In this document: in pieces, positions 30,142 through 41,200 of the stretch
Position numbering within the stretch: the first letter of the stretch is position 1
How the letters are laid out: the number at the start of each line of letters is the position of its first letter
DNA from: Bimuria novae-zelandiae CBS 107.79
Lineage: Eukaryota; Ascomycota; Dothideomycetes; Pleosporales; Didymosphaeriaceae
NCBI GenBank assembly: GCA_010015655.1
Contig: ML976662.1
Coordinates: 82,255-146,254 of the forward strand
Direction: 5' to 3'
DNA: 64,000 bases
Notes under the pieces: model-generated
What the model was told of the DNA's origin: nothing
The model's input: only the letters and a program-made list of their open reading frames with translations
Database searches by the model: none
Translations under genes and position numbers: made by a program

Positions 30142-30784
30142 GATTGCGGTGTTCGGGTGTGACGAGTGGAAGTGGATGCGCTGTTGGTACTCGAAGGTGT
30201 GTCTGTGTGGCGAAAGATGAGGTTAGCTTCGTCGTGTGCGGGGCTTGAGAACTCGGACAAAAGTGCAAAGCGGCCGGACTGCGATCGCCTGCAGACGGAA
30301 TCGACAGGTTTCGATGAAGTGAGATACGTACGTGTTGCGGTGGGTGTCGTGGGCGAACGATAACTTCAAGGACGAGGGCGACGATGAGTCCAAATTCGGT
30401 TGTGGGTAGGTTCTTGGCATTCGAGATCATCAGATTAGATGCGGCCACCGAACGAATTGCGCGCCCACGTCACTTGCGAACGTCAGCATTGCACGACGCT
30501 TTTACGTTCAAGCGCTTACCGTACTTGTGGCTACACAGCACATATGCGCGCTGTGAACCTTCTTCAACGGACTGACTGTTGCGTAACGACCACGGCCATT
30601 CAAGCTAACTGCGCACCCCACGTACCTAGGCGCTCGGATGACCTCTGATGATGCGATACACTCCAGGGCTACTGCAGCCCCATGGACCCTTTCACCAACT
30701 TCATCCATAACACTTTAGTACACCTAGACCGCACACAGTGGGGCCATTTACCACTAATCTCTATACTCAATTCATGAAAGCATC
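30142..30784. other. shared divergent promoter region eS30 / CREG-like gene
   Basis: A 643-bp region between two divergently transcribed genes, so it must hold both promoters. The overlapping short frames here have no family features. No specific factor site is claimed. Confidence 0.5.
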
Positions 30785-31549
30785 ATGCGTTTAGAAACCG
30801 CTTTACTTCCTCTTATTTCCCTGACCTTGGCGTCAAGCATCCCGCTATCGCATACCACCACCACCACCAACGACGCAGACCACGATGGAGTCGCGTACAG
30901 GATACCTACCGTCCACGAGTCTGCCGTTCTAGCACGTCGCATCCTCGACTTAGAGAAGATCGGAACGCTGTCCACCATCTTTCCTAACGCCCACAGCGCC
31001 GAGAACCGTCCCTCCAACGTTGGAGGCTCGCCGATCGGTCTGCCAGACTACTACGCGAATTGCGAGCCTGACACAGGCAACCCGACTATCCTCGAGCTTC
31101 CCATAGCGACATCCTTCAAGAATGTTCAGGCCGGCTCCAACATCTCCCTCTCCCTACGGTGGCACGCGCCGTATAGACATTGGTACAGCGTGGCTTCGGT
31201 GCCGCGCTTCAATCTTGTTGGATACCTGGAGGAGCTCACGGACGAGGAGATCAAGGACAAGAGCATCGCGGCATGCTTTGTGAAGAAGCACCCGGACGCT
31301 GCGGCGTGGTTGCCCGGCAACAGGATACACGTTAGCAAGTGGGTGCGCTTTGTTGTTCAAGAAATATATTGGATTGGCGGATTCGGCGATCGTGCGTATA
31401 TTGGGTGGATCCCGCTTGAAGACTGGCAGAGCGTGACTCTGGAGGAAATCGAGAAGGCTAGGCTGCCCGGCGAGGGGACGGGATGGGGATTGTGGACGTC
31501 GTGGTTGGGGTTGGGAGGCGATAAGGAACAAGAGACTCTAGAGCTTTGA
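30785..31549 (+). CDS. CREG-like secreted FMN-binding-fold protein
   Basis: A single exon of 254 aa. Residues 1-18 (MRLETALLPLISLTLASS) form a clear signal peptide. The mature part carries the CREG/pyridoxamine-phosphate-oxidase-like beta-barrel blocks: LPDYYANCEPDTGNPTILEL, ISLSLRWHAPYRHWYSVASV, KHPDAAAWLPGNRIHVSKWV and IYWIGGFGDRAYIGWIP. The family has a split-barrel fold related to FMN enzymes. In animals CREG is a secreted/lysosomal glycoprotein without proven enzyme activity, and fungal members are of unknown role, probably vacuolar or secreted. One NxS site (NIS) is visible. The gene is complete, with no intron. Confidence 0.9.
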   Translation: MRLETALLPLISLTLASSIPLSHTTTTTNDADHDGVAYRIPTVHESAVLARRILDLEKIGTLSTIFPNAHSAENRPSNVGGSPIGLPDYYANCEPDTGNPTILELPIATSFKNVQAGSNISLSLRWHAPYRHWYSVASVPRFNLVGYLEELTDEEIKDKSIAACFVKKHPDAAAWLPGNRIHVSKWVRFVVQEIYWIGGFGDRAYIGWIPLEDWQSVTLEEIEKARLPGEGTGWGLWTSWLGLGGDKEQETLEL

Positions 31550-32613
31550 GTAGCTGTAGTCTCTAGTCTCAGCACCACGATAGCACCACACTAGGCGAGT
31601 GTCATCTTAGTATCACGTTAGTCTGCCACGTGTTGGTGACAATGGCGGTGTTGGCGATAGATGCGTATGTCCTGGTCGATAGTTGTACATACTGGCCCTC
31701 GAAGAGCCGCTTGAAGAACATAGCTTCATCATTCCGAAAGATTGTTGACACGGCTTGCATGCGTAGCTATGGATGACAGGGCATCAATTCATTGATTCGT
31801 GCTTCGTGTTCGTCCAGGACCTCATTTCCAGTGTCCTGGTTCTTCCCGTACACAGGATGCAAGCGGCAAGCGGCAAGCGGCAACCCAAACCGCGCAACCT
31901 CGCCCAAACTTACTCATTTCCCGCCTAAATGCACGCTCGTCAGCCTCTGCACGCCCACGGTCCTATCCAGCGGTCTTCCTTGCGCCTCTCGGGCTACGCG
32001 AAGTGACACCATCCCCGCCATCTCGTGTCCGTATCTCGCGTATCCACCGATCCGCGACATTCTCCACTTAGGTAGCAACGCCCAAGAAACCTCCGAACGG
32101 CTCGCATAAAAGGCAGTGAAGCAGCAAAGGGCCGAATAGGCGATTACGACGGTTCCTATTCCATCCATTGTACAAGGTACCTCGGCTGTCAGTGCGACTT
32201 GGATCGTATGAACGGATCTTCCGGAGCAGGCCTGTGAAGCAGTCGGCTTGGCTTTTTGACCAGTCGGCTGGCCTGTATCCTGATGGAGATCGCGGGTGCA
32301 TCGGATCACGTGCATGACGGGCGGCAGATGCGCGTTCACGGTTGCGATCCGCTCACCAGGTGCGATATCGAAGCGCCGGTGGTGACCGAGCGGCACAATT
32401 CATCGCGGCGTCGACGGTCGACATGATGGTGACTCGGAAAATGAAGAGTGGCCGCATGTGGCGAGGCAAGCGCCGGAGAGAAGCTCCGGATTGCGTACGT
32501 TCGAAGGGTTTAGGCTTCTGGCGTGCGCTTCGAACCTGCGATCTCCAGGGACGAGGCGCTGTCGGGGGCCGATGTGCTGGGAATGCTGGTCTTGCACGAC
32601 TCGCAGCGTGGTG
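31550..32613. other. intergenic left of the Tc1/mariner element
   Basis: No gene is recognised. A short reiteration of the 7-mer caagcgg occurs at 31860-31883. Overlapping frames on both strands (31792-32109, 31914-32396, 32353-32631) lack family features. The transposon inserted into TA at 32614-32615. Confidence 0.5.
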
Positions 32614-32615
32614 TA

Positions 32616-34357
32616 CAAAGGGTAATCTCAATAAAGTCGGCCGTCACGTGCAGCAGGGATTCCTGCAGGGGTAGCAACTTCAAAAGTCGCGCATCTTGAT
32701 TCCATCTAAAGTATAAGCAAATACACCCAAATAAGATGTTCTAATTATGCTGTAAAGTTGTTCTGGCCACCTGCGTCCTCGCAGAGCTCTGCAACGCGCA
32801 TAAAGTAGGTAGGATGAAGCTTTTCGGCCATATACTGCCTGAGTGTCTCATCACCTTGCCAGACCTCCTTTATGTACTGTTCTGCAGCCTTTTTGGCCTC
32901 CTTAGAACTTGATAGGCATTCGTAACTTGCCAAAAAACCTTCTAGACGCCCAAAATAGCGCTCAATTGGGTGTAAGTCGGGTGAATTGGGAGGCTGAGGG
33001 CCAAACTTGATTCCTAGAGCTTCAATTTCTGGCTGGCAGTACCGGAGACCTAGTGAGTGTAGGCGAACGTTGTCTTGAATTAAATAGACAGCTGCGCCTG
33101 GGTTATTGTCGCGTATAGCGCAGTAATAAGGGAATAGGTGTTTCTTAAGTATGTTCTCTGCGTACCAGATGCCGTTCATGCCCTTCCCTCCGTTGTATAC
33201 AAACTCCTCTGTTTTGAAGAACTTTTCAACAGTAAGAGGTTTCTTGATACCTGCGCGGAGAGCTCCACCCTTCTTACCAGCAGCCTTGTTAGTAGCTCGG
33301 CGTTAACTGTTATTATAGGCAATATTGCGGTTGATTTCCCGTAGTTGCCGCTCCTCGTTGGTGCTAGCGACAGTCGCGCGAGAGCGTTTGACCTTAAGAG
33401 CCTCCTTTGCCATATTATTTGTGTGGGAGACGCGTTGTATAAGGTCCTCGCGGCTCTTATCGTTGTCCTGAGCCTAAACAACGCAAGGGCGTTGATAGGA
33501 GCAAGTAGTATCAGTTGAAGTGGCAGCGTAGATTATAAGACTGAATTTAGGTGGCGTTGCAGGCAGTGCGTAGACGTTACTGTCTTGTCTAACTGGTCTT
33601 GAAATCCTCTGCTTTCCGCCACGTATATTGCTCCCGCCAATGGACTTAGAGGTCTCATCATAGCAGACGAATATAATGCGTGGAAAGTGTAGGTTATATT
33701 CAGCCTTGAGCCAGGCACAGTACTGTAGTCGCTGGTCCTCGTCGTTGCTACTGAGCGCCGGTTTTTTGGGTCGTACTCCGCGAGTTATTGCGTATGGGTG
33801 CTGCTCGTCGCGGTGCTCCCTAGCAATGTTATGGACTGTATTCTCACTGAGTGTGATGCCAGCTTCTGCGCAGAGGTCTCTGACAGCGTCATGCACCCGG
33901 TAGGTGCCATATACGATGATGTCATGCCGTAGTCTTGCGCTCAGCGTAGAGCCATCGCGTACCTTTACAGGTCTGCCAGGAGGAGACTGCTTGACTGTAG
34001 GTGTTGCAGCTAGCAATTCCTGCAGTGAGTCGCCCTTTGCGGCGCCTTTGACGCGTCGAAATGCCTTACCACAGGCGTGGTCAGTTATACCCAAATCAGT
34101 GGCGATTTCTGGGAAAGTGAGGTTGTATTTTGTCCTGAGAACGACGATAGCAGCTAGCTGGGCTTCTGAAAGCAATCGAGAGCTTTTTTTGGCAGGATTT
34201 GAAGCCATATTGAGTGAGAAACGTGAGGTTGAAGTGTAGGTGTTGACGCTCTACAGAGCTCTTAGAGGCTCGGAGGCTCGGAGACTCTGTTCCGCTAGTG
34301 ACGCGCTAGCTTCTTGGCAAGTCACATGACGGCCGACTTTATTGAGATTACCCTTTG
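32616..34357 (-). mobile_element. Tc1/mariner-superfamily transposon, nearly full length
   Basis: A 1742-bp element flanked by TA duplications (32614-32615 and 34358-34359). It has about 35-bp inverted termini that begin caaagggtaatctcaataaa and differ at one position (cacgtg versus catgtg). It carries one transposase gene on the minus strand (32745-34208). The TA target, terminal repeats and DDE motifs agree with the Tc1/mariner superfamily. It is related to the deleted copy at 8377-8704. Confidence 0.9.
32745..34208 (-). pseudogene. Tc1/mariner transposase with two in-frame stops
   Basis: The frame from ATG 34208 to the stop at 32745 spans 488 codons without any frameshift. It is interrupted by TAG at 33476-33474 (after CSYQRPCVV) and TAA at 33305-33303 (after NIAYNNS). 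The N-terminal helix-turn-helix region is LSEAQLAAIVVLRTKYNLTF followed by PEIATDLGITDHACGKAFRR. The first catalytic Asp is probably in IIFVCYDETSKSIGG, the second in YLIQDNVRLHS and the acid third in SPDLHPIERYFGRLEG, with 36 residues between D2 and E. The codons TAG and TAA are each one C-to-T step from CAG and CAA, which fits RIP or simple decay. It is nearly intact, so the element was recently active, but as read it is not translated to full length. Confidence 0.85.
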
Positions 34358-34359
34358 TA

Positions 34360-37110
34360 GATGGGGAATCGCTGTGACAGCTGAAGGCGCCCGTCGATTG
34401 AGTTCGGTGACACTTGATCCGCCGAGTGTCACCAACCGTCGCGTAGTCTCGAAATGCGCTCGGCGCCGAACCCCTGCCGGATCCGCGTGGATGTGTGTGC
34501 GCTACAGAGAGGATCCCTGTGCTGGGAGCCGCGTGCGGTGTGGGCACCCACAGGGCACAACGGTCGCACCGTCGCCCAATCTTCCTTTTGCGGACTAGAC
34601 GTTTCGTCCTGGGATGCAGGCTGCACGTTGTGCGTAAGGATGAAGCAGCAACGTTTCGTCGGTGGTGTGAACACTTGACTGCAAAAGAAGACGTCCGATG
34701 AAGCTGCAATATTGACTCTGACCAGAGATCTGTCGAGCAAACGCAGCATGCCCGAATGCGCATCGCTTCCCTCCTCCCGGGACGCTGCCGGCGAAGCATG
34801 ACGCAGGAATCGTACGACTCCGTACATCAGTCACACTGCCTTTCTTGCTTCGTGCCAGAATGCATCCCATGGCTATGTCATCACATAACACTAGGAGCCA
34901 TTGCCCGTCGTGTTCCCCGTGGTACATCATTAACCTTTCGATTCCGATCTGGCAACGCTGAGGGTGCCGGCTGCACGGTATGAACCCGCGATCCTGGTCA
35001 TCGTCGACGTCCTCCTTGGCGGCCGTCGACGGCAGCGGCAATACTTCGCCGAAACTCGCTCTCCCAAGGCCGCTATGCCGCATCATGAAGGAGCCCCGAC
35101 GCCCCTCGTAGAATGGCTGCATCGGATCAGCATGGTTGCTGCGGATGAACGCCGGCCCAATGCGTGCGTGCACGACGCCCATCTGACCTTTGGTTCTGCT
35201 GCTTCCGTCAGGTCCGCCAAAACCTTCTGTCCATACCAACTTGGTCGTTGTGAGACGCGGCAGAGGATTCGCAGGGACAGGAGGCTGGAGCTCATTGCTT
35301 TTTGGTGCCCTTGCTCCACTAGCGGCCTCGCGCTCGGGTCTGGGATGAGTCTCTGCAGAGCGGCACACGTGGTCCACGTGCATTTTCATTAAACGGCTCG
35401 TCAATGTATCTGAAAGCGAAGTGCAGCGGGCGTCGCCCGAGCTAGACCTTTGCTCCACTTGTATCTCACTATCGGTATCAGTGGAGAGGTGGTGACCGTT
35501 CAAAAAAAAAAATGCCGCTGATGCTGTAGGCGTACCTGTCGCTCTCGGCCCTGGACAATAGCAGGTGTGAATGCAGGTGCGAAGTTTTGTATGGTTGTGC
35601 ATGGCTTATGGTAAGTTTCTCGTCACGGGAACCAAGACCCGTCCGTGAGGATCGTCTCCCGATGAAGATCGCCAGCACAGTCAAGACGAGACGTCCAGGG
35701 GGCGGCTCCCACGGCTGTCTGTAAACGATAGGAGCGAGAGCTGTTTGATGGCTCGACAATACCGAAGCGAAGGATCACTGCGGTGGGTGGCTTCAGGCAA
35801 GTTTCCCGGTTCGTGGGTCGGTCGATAAATTGTGCAACACTCCAGGCAGCAGATATTGACAATATCTGGAATACATCCGGTCTTTAGTGTCTCGGTCCAG
35901 ATAACGCAATACCCTTCGCAGATTAAAAGGGGTGATGTGATCTGTGAAGGCCCTGCATCGATCAGTGTTACCGTCCGCATGATCTCCATAGAACGCTTGC
36001 TTAGATAGACATGCACTCCAGCGAGACCGTCAGAAAGCGGACTTTGGTCTGCAGGTCCAACTGAGGGTCACAAAAACAGGATTGCTACGGATGATGTCGT
36101 TTGTGCAGGAATTGTTGATCTTCGCCTTCGTAGTGCAGCAGGATCAACAGCATCGTACGATATAGCTCTCAGCCAGGGCTTAGAGGTAGGCGCTTGGAGA
36201 ACATATCGCTCACTGCCCGTCAACTTGTGTGGAGGCGGACGTATTGGTAAACGCGGGAGTGAGTGGAAACGGTGGACGGAGACCAAATTTGCCACGGCTT
36301 CAACTCCTTAGCCACCTAGGACACGCATTGACATATTTCCTTTTCAATATGGACGTTAAGCAAACAGAGGGTGAGTTGAGTATTTTCTGAGCGAGTTTCG
36401 ATAGCCAGACGACGAAGAATGCATGTCTGGTCCACAGGCTTAATGCTCTCGAGCCAAACATATTCCCCAGCTGTTCATGCGACCAAGGACTATGCGGCCT
36501 TGTCGCACCCTCGATGTTAGCCCCTAGTGTTAAAGCAAACGAATGCATACGGATGTAGCCATGGATGATCCCAGTTTGTGAGATATCGGCCACTGTTATG
36601 AACATGCCACTGTCAAATTTCGACGTGACAAGCAGTTTCCGCTACGCAACGCTTGGACCAGGCGTCAATGCGGCGTCTCACACCGCCAGAGTGAAGTGAG
36701 CATGTTGGAGGCACGAATTTGTGGGTGAAGTATTAGATTTAATTTTGGTCCACAATGCGTGAAAGCAGCGCAGGCTATGCGCAAGACCTTATAGTACAAT
36801 CGGCGAAAACCCTCGCCCGACCATTGGAGCATGCCCTGGAAGGCAAGGATCCTGCTTCGAGACCTCTCCATTCAATTGGTGACCAACAATACACCACCCC
36901 TTCCCGGGTAAAGAAAGGACAAAAACGCCTTGACGATGCAATAGATAAAACATTAGATGCCGCTTCAGAGAACGCCGGTGTGAGTCCCGCCCAGATGGTA
37001 TAGAACCAAGCAAAGCATTTGCGCTAGATGCAGAAACAATCCTAGGTAGCCAAAGCCGGGACTAAAAACGTCAGGATCGAGAATGATTGTTGCGAAATAG
37101 TGCAGTGTCG
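34360..37110. other. intergenic 2.7 kb with one long unsupported frame
   Basis: A minus-strand frame at 34595-35602 is open for 335 codons. Its middle third (from PLPRLTTTKLVWTEGFGGPD to about GEVLPLPSTAAKEDVDDDQD) has protein-like composition. It shows no family motif, and several antisense frames overlap. A plus frame at 36755-37003 (82 codons, ATG) is similarly unsupported. No repeat ends were recognised. I list these as candidates only. Confidence 0.35.
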
Positions 37111-38282
37111 TCATGTCGTCAGAGTAGTGGTAGATGCGTGGCAACCCCGCTCGTGGCGCTTCATGTTACTTCGAACACTGAAAGCCTTACCGCATCCTGG
37201 TTGCGGGCACTTGTATGGCTTCTCGCCCGTGTGGCTGTGGCTGTGGATGCGCAGACTGCTAGGTCGAGAGAAGGCCTTGTTACAAGTGGAGCAGATGTAT
37301 CGATCCTGCGATTGCGGGAAAACAGACTGGCTGGAGGTGCTGATGTAGTGATGGTGCTGCCATGGGTTGGACCCGTTCCCAGAAGGCGTTGGCACAGGCA
37401 GGGGCATTTGCGGCTGGAAGTTGGACGGAAGTGGCCGTTGCCCGTACAAGCCCATTTGGTATGGATGGGGTTCCGGTGAATAGAACGAGGTGGCTGATGC
37501 CGCGCCAGGCGAGGAGACATATGGTGACGGGGCATATGAAGATGTGCTGTACGGAGACATGGAGGACTGTGGGAGAGAGGAGCGCTTGACGGCGGCCATG
37601 GGAGCGCCAACCTGCCGTTGCTGGTGAGGCTCCACGTTGTTGAGTGACTGCCCAAGGTAGTACGAGTCGGCTCCGGAGTGAGTCGAGGCGGACGACGGAG
37701 ACTGATTGCCGTCAACCACTGAGTCCGGGTGCATTGGCGGCGTTGGAGGAAGGGTCAGTCTGGGGTGGCTCACGATCGAAGGACCGAATTGTTGCTCGGG
37801 ACGGCTCTCTTGCTGTTGCTGTTGCTGCTTTGCACCTGCCATGGTGGACTGTTGCTCCTGCCTCAGTTGCGGGGAAGGTTGCTGCGACTGGGGGCTCTGG
37901 GCGGCTGCCGTTGCCGTTAGCAGAGTGCAGGAAGGTGCATGTATGGGACGTTCTTACCTGCGTCAGACGCCGGCCTCTCACCGTCCGCCATGTGAAGCAA
38001 GCTGGAGATGGAGGGCAATGAGGGCTTCTGCTCTTCCACAGGTGGTGAGGGTGGTGATTGCGGGTGCTGCCTCTGGTACTGATACTCGGCGTATTGTGGC
38101 GCAACGTGAGTCGAGTACTGGGCCGGGGCGGCTGCGTACGACCGCGGGTGAGGCTGCGGTGCGTGTTGTTGCTGCTGGTAGTAATGCGTCTGCTGGAGAG
38201 CTTGCTGATGTTGATAGCGCTGGTCGTGCGCCTCACGTTCCCTCCCGCTGCCGTGGACCATACTAGCAAGATGCATAGCCAT
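37111..38282 (-). CDS. flbC: C2H2 transcription factor, FlbC-like
   Basis: Two exons, 38282-37958 and 37904-37111, separated by a 53-nt intron (GTAAGA donor, GCTAAC branch), give 372 aa. Two C-terminal C2H2 fingers lie at about 311-364: [20 protein letters not shown], then [11 protein letters not shown], then [20 protein letters not shown]. This finger pair with [17 protein letters not shown] and [13 protein letters not shown] is typical of Aspergillus FlbC and relatives, which activate the conidiation regulator brlA. The N-terminal part is Gln/His-rich ([15 protein letters not shown]) and includes [20 protein letters not shown]; the middle is Ser/Pro/Tyr-rich. The product is nuclear by inference. 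Orthology to flbC is likely but not proven without a tree. The upstream side is unusually long and gene-free, which fits a heavily regulated developmental gene. Confidence 0.78.
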
Positions 38283-41200
38283 AGAAGAGTCACGAGGTCA
38301 CGACAGTGAGCTTGTGTAAGGCAGTGTGCAATGGAGGCGTAATGACGAGAGTGAAGAGGAGGGCGGGTACCAGCAGATGTACACAATGGGCACCAGGACC
38401 TCGGGGCGTGGCAGAGCGGGACGAGTCGTCGGGCCTGCAAGCGTTCAAGTACGACGGGCGGGCGGTTGGCGAGATTCAGCATGCAGCACAGTCCTTCAGC
38501 GTCAACTAGAAGGGCCCGCGGTGACCAAACCGTTGCCGGCAGGGTGGGTCAGACAGCAGCGAGGGGCGTCCTGGCTCGTGTGTCCTGTGCAGAGGGTCCT
38601 GCAAATTGCTATTGAGCGGTGGACGAGGCGGACCGTTGTCTCCACGCCAGCCGCTCAGAACAGTTAGGGAGCGCCGTCTGGACTGCAACGGCACTGCAGA
38701 TGACGAACGAGAGCGATTCAGGACGAGGATGCGCAAGCCTCCAGGCAATGCCTTGGCTAAGCGATCCGCTCCCAGCGGCCCTGGCCTGCAAATCTATACC
38801 GTACCGGCTATCGAGCCTGTTGCGGTGTTGAAGCGCACCAGGGGCCTGCACGAGGTCAAGGATCAAGGAGTGATGCACCGCAGATCGGCCTCGACAGGCG
38901 GTGATCTTTCGTGAGATTTGGCGTCTGTACTTTACTCTCCACGGACCGACTGTGAATGAACGTACACTGGGCCGGATAAATTCACAGCAACCGGAGGATT
39001 ATTCTGGCACTTGATCGAGCAGCCTAGCTAGCGAGTGCTGGGGAAGCAATGCGTGGGAAGGTCGGCGATCAAAACTGCCTGATCCTGTCGGCAGGCTATA
39101 GTTGCTGGGTGCTGGGGGGGTGGGTGAATTAGTTAGGGATAGCCTGCACGTCTCCTCGCTCGGGTGTGAGATCGATCGACGACGGGCGTCCGCGAGAGCA
39201 CCTGCTGCGTGCTGAGCCGTGTGCGTTTTCGAATCGAGCCAGAGTCGTCATACGCCAGCGACACTGCGTTCCTGGCAGTTCCAGGGTGGCAGGTCACGGT
39301 CGAGACAGGCGCCGAACGACGTGAGCAGAGGATTACGTGGGCAAATGCAGGGGTGCTTGGATGCCATGTTTGATGAGAGTACCAGGGCACCAGGGAGTAT
39401 GTGGTAGCAAGCCTGAGACGAGCGGGCGCCGATGATACAGAAGGCATCTCTCTAGACCCTGGGAAAGCTCCCTGTCATGTCGTTTGCGCTGCGCGGAGAG
39501 GCGGCTGCGTACGAAGCAGCACCACCGTCGGTCCCGCACCGAAAACGCTGTGGAGCGAGCGTAGCGCCGCCGTAGAAGCTCTCTACTCGGTGTCAAGCCA
39601 GCCGGGCGCAGCGAGCCCTATGTAGAGGTAGGTCTTCACGACACAAGCTATCGAAACCATAGCGGCCACTAGGGTAGGTAGTCGACGCAACATGTCGTGC
39701 AAACTGGCAGAGAGTGCATACTTCAGTCCCTCATCACCATTTGGTCGCAGGACACGGCGAGGCAGAAAACGGCAGACCTATCAAGCCTCCTGCTGACGCA
39801 GTGCAGCGTTCCCCGGCATATGTGCTGTTGGCGTGGGCATCCGCCTGACTCGCACGCGGCATCGTCTACTGTTACCCAACTGCATCCATCTCCGTTGCGC
39901 GGGTTACCTTCGACATCAGTCCATCCACGGCATCACTCACCGCATTTTCTGCGACGGGAGGCTCCGCCACCAGCGAGTCGTGCGGTGGCCCCGGCGCCGT
40001 CGACAACTGTTTCAGCACGCAGGCAATCGCGGGAGCGCCTTTCTTGCCGGCTTGCCGACTCAGGCCCAGTTCGGCAGCGTCTCCGTTTTCGCTACGCGAG
40101 CCCGTATGGCCGGCTGTCTGTGGAGGATCTCTTCTCACAGGGCGGGTCGATCAGCAGAAGTGCGTGCAGCTAAACCCTGAAGCCACGTTGGCTGTCACCC
40201 ATTTTCCGCCCCCGAGCCTCGCCATCCTGCGCCCAGCGTCGTAGCCGAGCTGCTGTCACCCTCTCCGCTCGAAGCCACGGCGCCCTCCCGTCTGTTCTGG
40301 AACAGCGCGTGGACGCGAGGTTAGCCTGGCGTCTGTAACTGCAGGCGTTGCGGAGCTATTCGACGCTGCATGAACACCCAGCTTCGTACGTCTCCATGCA
40401 CGCACTCATTCGCTGCTCTCGTGTGTCCATGTCGCTGTTTCGTGGCACAAGAACCACGTGTCGTACGCTCTCGCCGAGGAACGGAACAATGTCGCAGCAG
40501 GGAGAGCATGCAAAGCTCCACGCAGCCTAATTTCACCGCAGCGAACATGCGTCCTGTCGATTAGTGCGACCAGCCGGCTTCGAGTGTGGTCCAAGTCGCG
40601 CGTACCTTTCAGGATGTGGCCTCCCACGATTTCTCCTTGTCGGAAAATCTCCTATTCATGCCAGAAGCACAAGCGGGTGCTTCACAATTGCATTCGCAGC
40701 TGTCTCGATACGAATGGATGGAAAGTGTCCGGAAAAACGGCATACACCGCCTCCCGTTTGTTGCTTTGCAACAGAACGTCAAAAGAGGGAGCGAGATTGC
40801 TCTTTTACTTCCAGGCAACGGACAATTGACGTGCAGGGAATCACGCATGATCTTCCGGGAGAGACCAAGCCTTGTCATGGTCAGAGCGAGGCGTGGGAGA
40901 AGGGCAGGGATGTGCAGGCGTGGCCCGGAGCTCGAGCCGTCACCTCAGCGCTCCAGGCGCGCAAGCTCACACAAACTCCCTCCACGAGATTTCCACAATC
41001 ACCATCACCAGCATTCGCCTTGCTCTTCTAGCTCAACGATTTCGTCGTCACTTGGCTCGTAAACCAAGTGCTGCGCGTTTCTCATTCCAAACTGGCTCTT
41101 GTATGAGAGTTCCATCCACATCTCCACGCCTGCCTATCCGGTATCCAAATCTGGGCTCAACTCTCGGGTGTGCCGGCTACGTGGTTCTGCAAAACTCTCG

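Noticed and set aside
31860..31883. Possible direct-repeat (CRISPR-like) array
   Set aside because: Only about three copies of a 7-base unit without spacers, in a eukaryotic genome; it is a simple tandem repeat.
32353..32631. 92-codon minus frame at the transposon edge
   Set aside because: It crosses the transposon boundary, overlaps an opposite frame, and has no recognisable domain.
33176..33481. 101-codon minus frame inside the transposon
   Set aside because: It is in a different frame from the transposase, which continues in its own frame through this region with a single stop; it is not a second gene.
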